From: G963663315 sp965214205
Lineage (GTDB): Bacteria; Pseudomonadota; Gammaproteobacteria; Arenicellales; Poriferihabitantaceae
Length of the DNA: 64,000 nucleotides
Assembly: GCA_965214205.1 (NCBI GenBank)
Contig: OZ243941.1
Coordinates: 1,674,001 to 1,738,000 of the forward strand
Direction of reading: 5' to 3'
Below are positions 8,366-15,951 of the stretch, piece by piece (position 1 is the first letter of the stretch; each line of letters opens with the position of its first letter). A program made the position numbers and the translations under genes. The notes under the pieces were generated by a model, which saw only the letters and a program-made list of their open reading frames with translations, was not told where the DNA came from and searched no databases.

Positions 8366-8722
8366 TTAAGAGGAGAAACGCTTTCTGATGTAGTGTTTTA
8401 TGGAGGAGCGTTGCCACCAGGATAATTTCTGCCCGATCGTTCCTGACTTTCTCAGGTCGCGTTTCAGGTCGGGCCACACTGCGCCGACATTTTCGGGATT
8501 TAGTCCGAGACTGGCATACGGGCAGGAGTCGCAAACCACTCTCTCCAGAAATAATTTCTTGCCGGTGTCGTACTTGGAGACATAGTTGTTAGAAGCGGCG
8601 CCGCCTCCACCACCGCCACCGCCACCGGACGCCAGGGCCAGCGTACAGACCAGGAAACCTGAAACTATGATACCTTTCGCGATGTTTATATTCTTGCTGT
8701 ACCTGTATGCACTCATTGACAT
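8366..8722 (-). CDS. Small exported protein with poly-glycine linker and CxxC motif, function unknown
   Basis: The 118-residue protein has a hydrophobic N-terminal segment (IAKGIIVSGFLVCTLALAS) that looks like a signal peptide. A run of nine glycines comes next, then a small domain with VVCDSCPYASLGLNPENVGAVW. The CxxC is followed by P, not H, so it is not a c-type heme site. A thiol/metal role is possible but unproven. The ATG at 8722 has a strong upstream GGGGGGAG. I do not recognise a named family. It is flanked by unrelated genes and divergent from the glycosyltransferase. Confidence 0.6.
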   Translation of the reverse strand: MSMSAYRYSKNINIAKGIIVSGFLVCTLALASGGGGGGGGGAASNNYVSKYDTGKKLFLERVVCDSCPYASLGLNPENVGAVWPDLKRDLRKSGTIGQKLSWWQRSSIKHYIRKRFSS

Positions 8723-8799
8723 GGCTCCCCCCTTTAGCGCCGGAGTTCAATCGTTGTGAATCAACAGCAATAATATCATGCTGATTACTGAAATTGGAC

Positions 8800-10110
8800 A
8801 TGGTCAATCCCGTTAGTTCCATTCGATTGCCGTTTCTGATCCATATTCTGGCGGGGACGCTGGTCGCGGTGGGTTGCGTCTTCCTGGCTATCCGGTCAGG
8901 CGCTTCTCCCGGCGGCGCTGACCTGTTCGATTTCCTCGCGGGATACTGGGGTATCGCGGCCGTTGTCGCGGTTTACTGGTTCTGGTTGCGGGCCAGGCAG
9001 ATTGAGCCGGGTTTCTGGCCGGTTTTCCTGTGGGCGGCGCTGTTCCGGCTGATCGGTGTCTGGGGGCAGCCGATACTCGAAGATGATTTCTACAGGTACC
9101 TGCTGGATGGCTGCCTTTTTATATCCACCGGGTCGCCCTATGGAATCGCGCCGTCTTCTCTTTTTATCGAGAACAATCTTTCTCCTGTTTGTGAGGCCAC
9201 CTTGAGCGGAGTGAATAACCCGGACCTGCCCACAATTTACGCTCCCTTCCTGCAATATGTATTCGCTCTGTCCCATCTGCTGTCGCCAGCGAATGTCGAT
9301 GTTCTGCAGCTCATCATGGCGATTTTTGATCTGGCTGTGATCTGGCTGTTGGGCAGGAGCCTGTCTGCCCCTGTCCAGTATGTACTGTTGTACGCCTGGT
9401 GCCCATTGGCGCTTAAAGAATTCGCCTTCACGGCGCACCCGGATATCATCGGCGCCTGTCTTTTACTGGCTGCGTTTGTCGCCCGGAAAAACAGCCGTAC
9501 CGCGGTCGGCTGCATTCTGCTGGGTCTCGCTATCTGCACGAAAATATTCGCGGTCCTGGCATTGCCCTTTTTCCTTTACAGGCAGCCGTTGCGGTATTGG
9601 GCTATCACATCGGGCGTTATTGTCCTGTTGTATTTGCCGTTTCTGTTTCAGGGGCAGACGGATCTGCCAACGCTCGGGATATTCGTTGAGCGCTGGAGCT
9701 TCAATCCATTCCTGTTTGATCTGGCGTCGACGCTGGCGCCCGACCTGTTGGCGAGAATTTTGTGCGCGGCCCTGTTCTTGATCTGGTTTGGTTTTTATCT
9801 GGTCCGCTATAATCGGCAATGTGAGGCTACTGAAATACCCAGGATGGACTGGGTGTTCGGGATGTTTCTGTTGTTGTCGCCCGTGGTCAATCCATGGTAT
9901 CTGATCTGGCTGCTGCCTTATGCGGCGCTCCGTCCAAGTTGCTGGGCCTGGACCGCTTCCATTTTCGTGTCGCTGTCCTATGCGACCGGGCTGCATCTGG
10001 CAGACCCGGATTTGCGGGCCTATGAGGTTGCCGCGCCCGCCCGGATTGTCGAGCTGACCGGTATCGCGGTGGCGCTGTTGATTGACTACAGGAGGGGCGG
10101 GTTTCGGTGA
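8800..10110 (+). CDS. Polytopic membrane glycosyltransferase (GT87/DUF2029-like)
   Basis: The protein of about 436 residues has many membrane helices (HILAGTLVAVGCVFLAI near the N-terminus, then about ten more). A periplasmic-type loop carries an acidic pair (GQPILEDDFYRYLLDG near residue 92), as in GT-C/GT87 polyprenyl-phosphate-sugar mannosyltransferases. NPWYLIWLLPYAALRPS near the C-terminus is also typical. An in-frame TTG lies at 8794; I prefer the ATG at 8800. It is convergent with a GT2 gene of dolichyl-phosphate-mannose-synthase type, which could supply its lipid-linked sugar. The acceptor is unknown. Confidence 0.75.
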   Translation: MVNPVSSIRLPFLIHILAGTLVAVGCVFLAIRSGASPGGADLFDFLAGYWGIAAVVAVYWFWLRARQIEPGFWPVFLWAALFRLIGVWGQPILEDDFYRYLLDGCLFISTGSPYGIAPSSLFIENNLSPVCEATLSGVNNPDLPTIYAPFLQYVFALSHLLSPANVDVLQLIMAIFDLAVIWLLGRSLSAPVQYVLLYAWCPLALKEFAFTAHPDIIGACLLLAAFVARKNSRTAVGCILLGLAICTKIFAVLALPFFLYRQPLRYWAITSGVIVLLYLPFLFQGQTDLPTLGIFVERWSFNPFLFDLASTLAPDLLARILCAALFLIWFGFYLVRYNRQCEATEIPRMDWVFGMFLLLSPVVNPWYLIWLLPYAALRPSCWAWTASIFVSLSYATGLHLADPDLRAYEVAAPARIVELTGIAVALLIDYRRGGFR

Positions 10111-10119
10111 GGCCGGGAA

Positions 10120-10827
10120 TCAGTGAAGACTTTGAGGCTTGGGGGAGACCGCCAGTCGTATGATCCAGTAGAAAATCCGGTACCCGGCCATCAGCGAACC
10201 TCGCAGTGTTCCGGACACTTTCGATTTTCCCACTCTCGGCCGGTAACGCACCGGCGCTTGCAGAATCGTGGCTCCGGCCAGGGAAGCCTTTAATTGCATT
10301 TCCGCTGTCCAGCCGAAACTTTCATCTTTCACTTGCAGTCTGGTCAATGTGCTTTTGCCCAGGCATCGCATCGGCCCCAGATCTTCGTAGCGGAACCCGT
10401 GAAGCAGTCGAATGGCGCGGCAAGCCATTTGGGTTCCCCATCTCTGGTGCCGGAACAGCCCGCCCGGCGTGTCCCTGTCCTCCCGCCGGCAACCGATGGC
10501 AAGGTCGCAATAATCATGCGCCACCGGTTTCAACAGTTTGACCAGATCTTCCGGATAGTCACTGTAGTCACCGTCTATGAACGCCAGGATGTCGGTATCG
10601 CCGGCTGCGCGGATCCCGGTCAGACAGGCTTTTCCGTAACCTTTCTGTGGTTCCCGCACCACCCGGGCTCCGGCCTGCTCGGCCTTGGCGGCGGTTGCGT
10701 CCCGCGAGGCGTTGTCGACCACCAGAACCTGATCCACGCAATCGGGGAGATCGTGAATCACGCGGGCTATGGACCCCTCCTCATCCAGCGCCGGGATGAT
10801 GACGGTAATGTGCCGGTGATTGATCAT
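10120..10827 (-). CDS. Glycosyltransferase family 2, polyprenyl-phosphate sugar transferase-like
   Basis: The 235-residue protein is a GT-A fold family 2 enzyme. It has the N-terminal ITVIIPALDEEGSIARVI, the nucleotide-sugar segment QVLVVDNASRDAT, the metal-binding FIDGDYSDYPEDL and the C-terminal RVGKSKVSGTLRGS. It resembles short DPM1/DolP-mannose synthase-like proteins. A hydrophobic C-terminal stretch (MAGYRIFYWIIRLAV) may contact the membrane. The start overlaps the DUF547 stop as ATGA, so the two are probably co-transcribed. Confidence 0.83.
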   Translation of the reverse strand: MINHRHITVIIPALDEEGSIARVIHDLPDCVDQVLVVDNASRDATAAKAEQAGARVVREPQKGYGKACLTGIRAAGDTDILAFIDGDYSDYPEDLVKLLKPVAHDYCDLAIGCRREDRDTPGGLFRHQRWGTQMACRAIRLLHGFRYEDLGPMRCLGKSTLTRLQVKDESFGWTAEMQLKASLAGATILQAPVRYRPRVGKSKVSGTLRGSLMAGYRIFYWIIRLAVSPKPQSLH

Positions 10828-11642
10828 GACCGTATTTCGTTCAGTTTCCAGTCGTATTCATAATCGCTGATTTTTGTGAAAGCCTCCAGTCCCCGGGCTA
10901 GATCGGGTTGGGCGTACTGTATGAAATGCTTGATGATCTCGCGATCGCTGCCACCGAAATCCTCCATATACCAGTCAAAAATACTGGACACAATCAGCCG
11001 GTCTCCATGAATGGTGACGCCTCGGGGATGATTGATGTACTGCCTCGCGGCATCATCGAGCAGGTCCTCGATATTGTCTGCCGTAAAGGCCGTCGCCTGC
11101 AGGTTGGGACAGCCGATGGACGCGCAATTCACCGCATAGTGGATCCGGTTGTCCTGAAAAACGGGGCGCAGGATTTCATGCTCGATATCATCCAGGCTGA
11201 GTTTCATCCCTTCGACTGTAACCAGTTTTTCTTTCCACGGGCCGCGCGACAGCAGGCTATAGGAAATCTTGCGAATGCTTTTCACCGGATAATGGTCGAG
11301 AATCACTTTGACCGTCACCGCGTTATACAGGTTTATCCAGTAGGCGTACTGCTGTCGCCGGCCGGCCTCCGTTACGATTACGGACTGCAACCTGTCGATA
11401 TAGCTTTCCAGCGCTTCCCGGTCCGCCGAGGTCACAACCGAATAATGGAAGTAATTCAATCCCTGTTTTTCCTCGATATAAGTGGCCAGCAACCGGTCCC
11501 AACTGCTGTGGTCTATCGTGATTTCACTATCTGCGTTTGAATGGCTCCAGTACTCGGCCAGTTTCGAATCGGCATAAGAATTGCCGGAAAGTGTGATGAG
11601 CAGAAGAAAAGCGCCTGAAAGGGTAGTTCGCACTGTATTCAT
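10824..11642 (-). CDS. DUF547 domain protein, exported
   Basis: Starting at the ATG at 11642, the protein of about 272 residues has a clear signal peptide (MNTVRTTLSGAFLLLITLSG, then NSYA). The mature part carries DUF547 signatures: YAYWINLYNAVTVKVILDHYP, the segment LDDIEHEILRP and HYAVNCASIGCPNL with its conserved Cys pair. Function of the family is unknown. An in-frame ATG 60 nt upstream would bury the signal peptide, so I reject it. The 3' end overlaps the GT2 start by 4 nt. Confidence 0.82.
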   Translation of the reverse strand: MNTVRTTLSGAFLLLITLSGNSYADSKLAEYWSHSNADSEITIDHSSWDRLLATYIEEKQGLNYFHYSVVTSADREALESYIDRLQSVIVTEAGRRQQYAYWINLYNAVTVKVILDHYPVKSIRKISYSLLSRGPWKEKLVTVEGMKLSLDDIEHEILRPVFQDNRIHYAVNCASIGCPNLQATAFTADNIEDLLDDAARQYINHPRGVTIHGDRLIVSSIFDWYMEDFGGSDREIIKHFIQYAQPDLARGLEAFTKISDYEYDWKLNEIRS

Positions 11643-11838
11643 GTCTGATATTTGTCGTTTGTCGGGGTTGTTTGCGGTTCTGTCTGTACGGTCTGACAGC
11701 AAAATCGGTGATTAGTGCATTCTATCGACTGGAAATGTAATCCGGTCTGAGTGCGGGAGCAACCCTCCGTGGTGGCCGGGTATGGATTTCCCGGAATCCG
11801 GGGTGGCGACAGGCGGGATTATTGACTATAGTCCGGTT

Positions 11839-13494
11839 ATGATGGAGCGATTTGACTACATTATTGTCGGCGCCGGTTCCGCCGGTTGTGTGCTGGCCAA
11901 CCGGCTTTCGGAAAATCCCGATGTCCGTATCCTGCTGCTTGAATACGGCGGCAGGGACAACAGTATCTTCATTCAGATGCCGACCGCGTTGTCCATTCCA
12001 ATGAATACGAACCGGTTTGCCTGGCAGTTTTACAGTGAGCCGGAGCCCTTCCTCGACAATCGAAAAATGCACTGCCCCAGAGGCAAGGCGCTTGGCGGCT
12101 CTTCTTCCATCAATGGCATGGTCTATGTCCGCGGGCACGCGATGGATTATGAGGAGTGGGCCGAGCAGGGGGCGCAGGGATGGGACTATCGACATTGCCT
12201 GCCTTATTTCAGGAAGGCCGATGACTGGAAGTTCGGCAGCGATGAATATCGCAGTCAGGGCGGACCGTTCGCGGTCAACAATGGCAATGAGATGAAGAAC
12301 CCGTTGTATCGCGCATTTATCGAAGCGGGTATCCAGGCCGGTTATGCCCGCACGGAAGATTACAACGGGTTCCGCCAGGAAGGTTTTGGCGCGATGCACA
12401 TGAACGTCAAAAATGGCGTTCGCTGGTCTGCCGCCAACGCCTATCTGAAGCCGGCCATGCGGCGCGCCAACCTGAAAGTGGTGACGCGAGCGTTGACTCA
12501 CCGCATTGTCCTCGACAACAAAAAAGCCACCGGCATTGAATATCAGGTCGGTGACCAGCATCATGTCGTCAAAGCTGACAGGGAAGTGATCCTGAGCGCT
12601 GGTTCGGTCGGGTCTCCACAGTTGTTGCAGATATCCGGGATCGGTCCATCGGAGGCGCTGAAGGAGGCCGGGGTCCAGGTGATTCACGACTTGCCCGGCG
12701 TCGGCGGCAATCTGCAGGATCACCTGGAATTTTACTTCCAGTTCCGTTGCAAAAAGAAAATCACCCTGAACGGGAAGCTCGATCTCTGGAATAAATTCCT
12801 GATCGGCGCCAGATGGTATCTGTTCAAGACCGGGCTGGGCGCCACCAATCATTTCGAGTCCTGCGCGTTTATTCGCTCCCGCGCCGGAATCAGGGCGCCT
12901 GACATTCAATACCATTTTCTGCCGGCGGCGATGAGATACGATGGCAGAGCCGCCTTTGACGGCCACGGATTCCAGGTTCATGTGGGACACAACAAGCCGT
13001 CCAGCCGCGGTCGAATCCATATCCGGTCTTCTGATCCGCTGGACAAGCCCTCCATTTTATTCAATTACCTGCGGACCGAGGCGGACCGGCAGGGGTTCCG
13101 GCAATGTGTTCGGTTGACCCGGGAGATCATGGCGCAACCGGCCATGCGGGATTATCGCGGCGCCGAGATACAGCCGGGTGAGTCGATACGCGATGATGAT
13201 GAAATCGACGCCTGGGTCCGGCAGAATGTGGAAAGCGCCTATCATCCCTCCTGTAGCTGCAAGATGGGAAATGACGAGTCGGCTGTGGTCGATTCTGAAG
13301 CCCGGGTTCGGGGCATCGAGGGTCTGAGAGTGGTGGATTCCTCTGTTTTTCCCGTCATTCCAAACGGCAATCTGAACTCGCCGACCATCATGCTGGCCGA
13401 ACGCGCCGCGGATCTGATCAAGGGCAAGGGTATGCTCGCGCCTGCCGACGTCGAGGTAGGTATTGCGGATAACTGGCGGGAAAGCCAGCGCTAA
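11839..13494 (+). CDS. GMC-family FAD oxidoreductase, choline-dehydrogenase-like
   Basis: The protein of about 551 residues has the FAD dinucleotide motif DYIIVGAGSAGCVLANRL at its N-terminus and the GMC signature GKALGGSSSINGMVYVRGH near residue 80. The second GMC signature is GSVGSPQLLQISGIGPS near residue 257. The catalytic His region is SAYHPSCSCKMG and the Asn region is PNGNLNSPTIMLAERAA. Choline dehydrogenase (BetA) is the closest well-known relative and would fit the betaine/methylamine theme, but other alcohols are possible. Two adjacent ATGs (11839, 11842) fit better than one 57 nt upstream. No betB or betI lies alongside. Confidence 0.82.
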   Translation: MMERFDYIIVGAGSAGCVLANRLSENPDVRILLLEYGGRDNSIFIQMPTALSIPMNTNRFAWQFYSEPEPFLDNRKMHCPRGKALGGSSSINGMVYVRGHAMDYEEWAEQGAQGWDYRHCLPYFRKADDWKFGSDEYRSQGGPFAVNNGNEMKNPLYRAFIEAGIQAGYARTEDYNGFRQEGFGAMHMNVKNGVRWSAANAYLKPAMRRANLKVVTRALTHRIVLDNKKATGIEYQVGDQHHVVKADREVILSAGSVGSPQLLQISGIGPSEALKEAGVQVIHDLPGVGGNLQDHLEFYFQFRCKKKITLNGKLDLWNKFLIGARWYLFKTGLGATNHFESCAFIRSRAGIRAPDIQYHFLPAAMRYDGRAAFDGHGFQVHVGHNKPSSRGRIHIRSSDPLDKPSILFNYLRTEADRQGFRQCVRLTREIMAQPAMRDYRGAEIQPGESIRDDDEIDAWVRQNVESAYHPSCSCKMGNDESAVVDSEARVRGIEGLRVVDSSVFPVIPNGNLNSPTIMLAERAADLIKGKGMLAPADVEVGIADNWRESQR

Positions 13495-13510
13495 GTCGGT
13501 TTGGTGGGTC

Positions 13511-14326
13511 TCAGGCCAGTTCTGGGTAATGGTGGTCTCTGGCGAATGCTTCCAGTTCAGGAATTGTTCGGTAGGCATCGGCCTCAACCGTGGAAAAGCG
13601 TTTGATCGCGAGAAATGACCGGATGTTGTCGGGAAGCTCTTCGAGGCAGGTATTGAGGGCCCGGGTCAGGCGGGCCGGGTTGAGTTCGGACCGCTTCGGC
13701 TGGACGAAGGGCAGTCCGGGAGTCGAGACAGTCTGACCGATAATTCTGACGCCGGGGATTCCGGGCTGGTTCCGCCGCCGGGCGAAATGCCAGGTGACCG
13801 CGTCAATTGCGGCGATGTCCGCATGACCCTGTATCAGGTTGTCGATGCTGGCGAGGTGGGACCCGCTCATCCGTGTTTGCCTGAAGAACGGGGCGCCACT
13901 GGCGATTCGGCTGATTTCATATCGAAACACATTCATTCCGCTGTTTGAATCGCGGTCGTTGAAGGTCGCGGTCGAGCCGGAGAAATCACTCAGGCGCCGC
14001 CCCGGATGATTTTGCCGGGCAATGATCCAGCTTGAATAGTGGATGCCGTCGCATCCATCGACATCGAATTCCGCGACACAGACCGGTTTGTGGGTATGAA
14101 CCAGTTTCGTCATGAAGGGGTAGCCGCAGGTATGGCCGAGCAGCAGGTCGGGAGACTGGAGCGCCGCGTCTCCACCATCAAACCGGAGCGTGGCCGGAGT
14201 GTTGAACGGAGCGGGCAGGTATTCATGCAGATTGCGGAACAATCCGCTCCAGGCCTCCCTGAGTTCAGGTGAAAAGGCGTACATGCCACATTGCAGCGCG
14301 GGCGATGATTCGACAGGATTCGTCAT
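13511..14326 (-). CDS. PhnD-like phosphate/phosphonate-type periplasmic binding protein, no signal peptide
   Basis: The 271-residue protein resembles the PhnD/TAXI-like type 2 binding proteins: LLLGHTCGYPFMTKLVH, SSWIIARQNHPGRRLSDFSG, FNDRDSNSGMNVFRYE, GHADIAAIDAVTWHFARR and the late VSTPGLPFVQP. It starts MTNPVESSPALQCGMYAF with no visible export signal, and no ABC permease or ATPase gene is near. It may be cytoplasmic or a ligand-binding regulator-like protein. It is divergent from the MttB gene and convergent with the GMC gene. Confidence 0.65.
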   Translation of the reverse strand: MTNPVESSPALQCGMYAFSPELREAWSGLFRNLHEYLPAPFNTPATLRFDGGDAALQSPDLLLGHTCGYPFMTKLVHTHKPVCVAEFDVDGCDGIHYSSWIIARQNHPGRRLSDFSGSTATFNDRDSNSGMNVFRYEISRIASGAPFFRQTRMSGSHLASIDNLIQGHADIAAIDAVTWHFARRRNQPGIPGVRIIGQTVSTPGLPFVQPKRSELNPARLTRALNTCLEELPDNIRSFLAIKRFSTVEADAYRTIPELEAFARDHHYPELA

Positions 14327-14393
14327 CCGACAATGCTATCATTGTGGACACTGATTGGTTATATTTATCCGCAATTTCTCTACAGGATATCCG

Positions 14394-15914
14394 ATGCCGC
14401 GACATAGAAGGCGTACCCGCTCGGCGCCTGCGTTTCAGCTCAACCAGCTTCCGGTCCGGACATTGATCAATCCGTATCCTCCGGTATCCGTGCTGAGCGA
14501 GGAATCGCTGGAAATGATTCATGACGGTTCGCTGCGTCTCCTCGAACAGACCGGCCTGGAGATCATGAATGACCGCGCCAGGGCGTTGATGGTCGAGCAT
14601 GGCGCTGAGATCGACCCGAAATCCGGCTATGTCAGGATGCAGCGGGAAATGGCGCTGGAGAAGATTTCCACGATCCCGTCGGAATTTACGTTGCATGCGA
14701 GAAATCCGCGTTTCAATTCAACCTACGGCGGCAACCGTATCAATTTTTCACTGGTCGCCAGCGCTCCGAACAGTTCGGACCTGGATAACGGCCGGCGTCC
14801 CGGAAATTTCTCGGACTTCTGCAAGTTCCTGAAACTCGGCCAGATTTTCAATGTGATTGCCTGTCACATGGCCTATCCGGTCGAGCCGACAGACCTGCCC
14901 CCGCATCTGAGGCATCTGGACGCTTACCATGCCTACATTACCCTGACCGAGAAACCGTGGGGGGTCTACTGTCTGGGCAACGGCCGGGTTGAGGATGGCC
15001 TGGAAATGCTTGCCATCACCCGAGGCGTTGACAAGGAGCGGATCAAATCCGAACCCGGCATTATCACGGTGGTCAATACCAACTCGCCATTGCGGGTGGA
15101 TGTTCCGATGTTGGACGGGCTGATGTTGATGGCCGAATATGGTCAGCCGGTGGTGGTGACTCCGTTTACGTTGTGCGGCGCCATGAGTCCGGTCACGCTG
15201 GCCGGGGCATTGGCCCAGCAAAACGCCGAAGCTCTCTGCGTCCTCGCGATTACCCAGATGGTCAATCCCGGCGCGCCGGTCATGTATGGAGGATTCACGT
15301 CGAATGTGGACATGAAGACCGGTTCCCCCGCGTTCGGCACGCCGGAATATGCGAAGGCGGTTCTGGCCGGAGGACAACTGGCGCGGCGGTACAACATTCC
15401 ATACCGCACCTCCAATGTGAACGCCGCGAATTGCGTCGATGCCCAGGCAGCCTGGGAGTCAGGTATGTCGTTATGGTCAGCGGTGATGGGCTACGGCAAT
15501 ATGATCATGCATAACGGCGGCTGGCTCGAAGGCGGACTGTGCGCGTCTTTCGAGAAGCTGATTGTCGATGTGGAAATGGCGCAGATGATGTCGGAGTTCC
15601 TGCAGCCCGTTGCGGTCAATCAGGCAGAGCTGGCTTTGGACGCGATTGCGGAAGTTGGCGCGGGCGGTCACTTTTTCGGGTCCGCGCATACCCTTGAGAG
15701 GTACAGGGACGCGTTTTATGATCCGGTGGTTTCGGACTGGAGCAATTTTGAAAACTGGCAAGAAGGGGGTTCTGTTGATACGGCGCAGCGCGCCAACAGA
15801 CTGTTCAAACAATTGCTGGATGATTATCAGCAGCCTGATCTTGATCCGGCCATCCGGGAGCGTCTGGACGAATACGTGACGCGCCGGAAAACCGAAATCA
15901 AGCCTGCCTGGTAA
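14394..15914 (+). CDS. MttB-family (trimethylamine/glycine betaine) corrinoid methyltransferase, non-pyrrolysine
   Basis: The protein of about 506 residues belongs to the MttB superfamily. N-terminal LSEESLEMIHDGSLRLLEQTGLEI, central VTPFTLCGAMSPVTLAGALAQQNAEAL, the segment GAPVMYGGFTSNVDMKTGSPAFGTPE and GHFFGSAHTLERYRDAFYDP all fit. There is no in-frame TAG, so it is not a pyrrolysine-containing TMA enzyme. Relatives demethylate quaternary amines such as glycine betaine and pass the methyl group to a corrinoid protein, but no corrinoid protein gene is adjacent. The ATG at 14394 has CAGGA upstream; an earlier ATG at 14355 is less likely. The FAD/GcvT dehydrogenase follows after 37 nt. Confidence 0.85.
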   Translation: MPRHRRRTRSAPAFQLNQLPVRTLINPYPPVSVLSEESLEMIHDGSLRLLEQTGLEIMNDRARALMVEHGAEIDPKSGYVRMQREMALEKISTIPSEFTLHARNPRFNSTYGGNRINFSLVASAPNSSDLDNGRRPGNFSDFCKFLKLGQIFNVIACHMAYPVEPTDLPPHLRHLDAYHAYITLTEKPWGVYCLGNGRVEDGLEMLAITRGVDKERIKSEPGIITVVNTNSPLRVDVPMLDGLMLMAEYGQPVVVTPFTLCGAMSPVTLAGALAQQNAEALCVLAITQMVNPGAPVMYGGFTSNVDMKTGSPAFGTPEYAKAVLAGGQLARRYNIPYRTSNVNAANCVDAQAAWESGMSLWSAVMGYGNMIMHNGGWLEGGLCASFEKLIVDVEMAQMMSEFLQPVAVNQAELALDAIAEVGAGGHFFGSAHTLERYRDAFYDPVVSDWSNFENWQEGGSVDTAQRANRLFKQLLDDYQQPDLDPAIRERLDEYVTRRKTEIKPAW

Positions 15915-15951
15915 AACCGGACGACATACAGATTTCATCGTACAGGTTATA

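Noticed and set aside
8366..8722. c-type cytochrome from the CxxC motif
   Set aside because: The motif is CDSCP, without the His needed for CxxCH heme binding.
11722..13020. 432-codon open frame antisense to the GMC oxidoreductase
   Set aside because: No recognisable domain; the opposite strand codes for a complete conserved enzyme. GC-rich genes often create such antisense frames.
14394..15914. Pyrrolysine (in-frame UAG) in the MttB homolog
   Set aside because: The frame has no internal TAG, so it is a non-pyrrolysine member.
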